Shown here piece after piece: positions 32,520 to 33,294 of a stretch of DNA of 33,294 nucleotides. This stretch comes from Acidobacteriota bacterium (GTDB lineage: Bacteria > Acidobacteriota > Thermoanaerobaculia > Gp7-AA8): contig JAFAOU010000163.1 of the NCBI GenBank assembly GCA_019247495.1, forward strand, positions 1 through 33,294. Reading direction: 5' to 3'. The notes under the pieces are model-generated. The model was not told where the DNA came from and searched no databases. It worked only from the letters and a program-made list of their open reading frames with translations. A program made the translations under genes and the position numbers. Numbering within the stretch: position 1 is the stretch's first letter; each line of letters opens with the position of its first letter.

Positions 32520-33031
32520 TGACCTGCCACTACTTCCGCACGAACCTGCAGCCGGGCAATGCCGACGCCGCGATGCTCGAGCACCTTCGCCATTGCGATG
32601 CCTGCCTCGATTTCGCGATGAGCGTCGATCCGGACCTCTTCTTCCGTTCACTCGGGGGCGAAGAGCTCATCCCGCCCGGCGGCGTCGATGCGTTTGTCGG
32701 CGATGTCATGTCGCAGGTACGCGTCCATGACGCCGAGGCTTCGCTGGCGCCGCGGCGCGCCGCGAGCGCGTGGCAGCGCTGGGCGATTGCGGCAACCGTT
32801 GCTGCCGGCTTCACCGGCGCTACGATCGCGTATCGCTACGAACATCCTGTTCAAGCGCCGGCGCCGGCTCATGTTATGGCCGCTGCCAAGCCCCGTCCCG
32901 CTGCCACTGCGACGAAATCGTTCGTCGAAACGTATTCATCCCATGACGCGACGATCGTCGAGATGCCGAACGACGGCAGCGACACGAAGGTCGTGATGAT
33001 CTTCGACGACAAGTTGCCGGCGGACTTATGA
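32516..33031 (+). CDS. Short zinc-finger transmembrane anti-sigma factor (module 3)
   Basis: Encodes 171 aa. H23-x3-C27-x2-C30 (EHLRHCDAC) marks the anti-sigma zinc domain. One membrane helix lies at about 89-106 (WAIAATVAAGFTGATIAY), and a short Pro/Ala-rich extracytoplasmic tail ends with VVMIFDDKLPADL. ATG at 32516 overlaps the sigma stop (ATGA), and its own stop overlaps the next start (ATGA at 33028). A second ATG follows at 32519. Much smaller outer part than in modules 1 and 2, so its signal input probably differs. Confidence 0.88.
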   Translation: MMTCHYFRTNLQPGNADAAMLEHLRHCDACLDFAMSVDPDLFFRSLGGEELIPPGGVDAFVGDVMSQVRVHDAEASLAPRRAASAWQRWAIAATVAAGFTGATIAYRYEHPVQAPAPAHVMAAAKPRPAATATKSFVETYSSHDATIVEMPNDGSDTKVVMIFDDKLPADL

Positions 33032-33294
33032 AATTCAAACGCATTTTTCTGATGATCTCGATGATGCTCGCGTTCAGCGGCGCGGCATTCGCAGAACCTG
33101 CCACGGCCGACGGCAAGCCCGCTCTCGCGGTCCACTCGTTCTCGTTTAAATTCAAGCAGGCCGACAAAGCTGCCGCTGCAATCAAGCCGCTGCTGAGCAA
33201 GGAAGGCTCGATGTCGATCCAGCCATCCTCCAACTCGCTCGTCGTCACCGACCGCGCCGAGAACATGAAAGCCGTCGCCAAACTGATTGGCGAC
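33028..33294 (+). CDS. Exported secretin N-terminal-domain-like protein, cut by window end (module 3 effector)
   Basis: Only the first 89 codons are in the window. A signal peptide (MKFKRIFLMISMMLAFSGAAFA) is followed by FSFKFKQADKAAAAIKPLLS, SMSIQPSSNSLVVTD and AENMKAVAKLIGD, which is the pattern of the short secretin N0/N1 (NolW-like) domain: strand, helix, strand with NSLVVTD, helix. It could be the start of an outer-membrane secretin or a small stand-alone domain protein. The ATGA overlap with the anti-sigma gene places it in module 3. Confidence 0.75.
   Translation, partial: MKFKRIFLMISMMLAFSGAAFAEPATADGKPALAVHSFSFKFKQADKAAAAIKPLLSKEGSMSIQPSSNSLVVTDRAENMKAVAKLIGD

Overview
The window is GC-rich, tightly packed bacterial chromosome, most likely from an Acidobacteriota soil or sediment lineage. 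The best taxonomic cue is a secreted protein of the 'VWFA-related Acidobacterial domain' type (5505-7187). Supporting cues are three zinc-finger anti-sigma/ECF sigma modules and several kinds of long imperfect palindromes between genes. There are 25 genes, two of them cut by the window edges. I see no tRNA, rRNA, CRISPR array, transposase or phage gene.

Layout. 1-2.3 kb: a truncated membrane protein and an APC amino-acid permease (minus). 2.4-4.5 kb: a small lipoprotein-like protein and methylmalonate-semialdehyde dehydrogenase (plus). 4.5-11.8 kb (minus): two paralogous coiled-coil proteins, the VWFA-related protein and a full-length Lhr-type helicase with a palindromic repeat inside its reading frame. 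11.8-12.6 kb: a metallo-beta-lactamase-fold phosphodiesterase-like protein (plus). 12.7-14.4 kb (minus): a DedA-rhodanese fusion, then directly abutting it a methyltransferase. 14.6-17.2 kb (plus): ECF sigma, anti-sigma and HEAT-repeat protein. 17.6-20.8 kb (minus): amidohydrolase and short-chain fatty acid transporter. 21.0-25.6 kb (minus): Trm112-like, O-antigen ligase, ECF sigma, anti-sigma with HEAT repeats, and a DUF4097-type protein. 25.7-30.4 kb (plus): glycosyltransferase, MaeB malic enzyme, an AhpD-like protein and an ArsS-type radical SAM enzyme. 30.5-31.8 kb: purD (minus). 31.9-33.3 kb (plus): a third sigma/anti-sigma pair and the start of a secretin-domain protein.

The most notable observation is the DedA-rhodanese gene. 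Its frame meets one in-frame TGA exactly where relatives have the second Cys of a YCxCPNE active-site motif. It then continues for 42 codons of textbook rhodanese C-terminus to a TAG that abuts the ATG of the next gene. Just after the TGA the mRNA can fold into a hairpin with GU in its apical loop at a spacing typical of bacterial SECIS elements. I propose a selenocysteine-containing rhodanese fused to a DedA membrane domain. The AhpD-like/ArsS pair near 29 kb belongs to families in which, as I recall, Sec-containing members are known, but here both carry Cys.

Second, the three sigma/anti-sigma modules share one plan: sigma, a HxxxCxxC single-pass anti-sigma overlapping it, and then an exported protein whose start overlaps the anti-sigma stop. 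The exported proteins differ (HEAT repeats, DUF4097 beta-sheet protein, secretin-like), which suggests three parallel envelope-response circuits.
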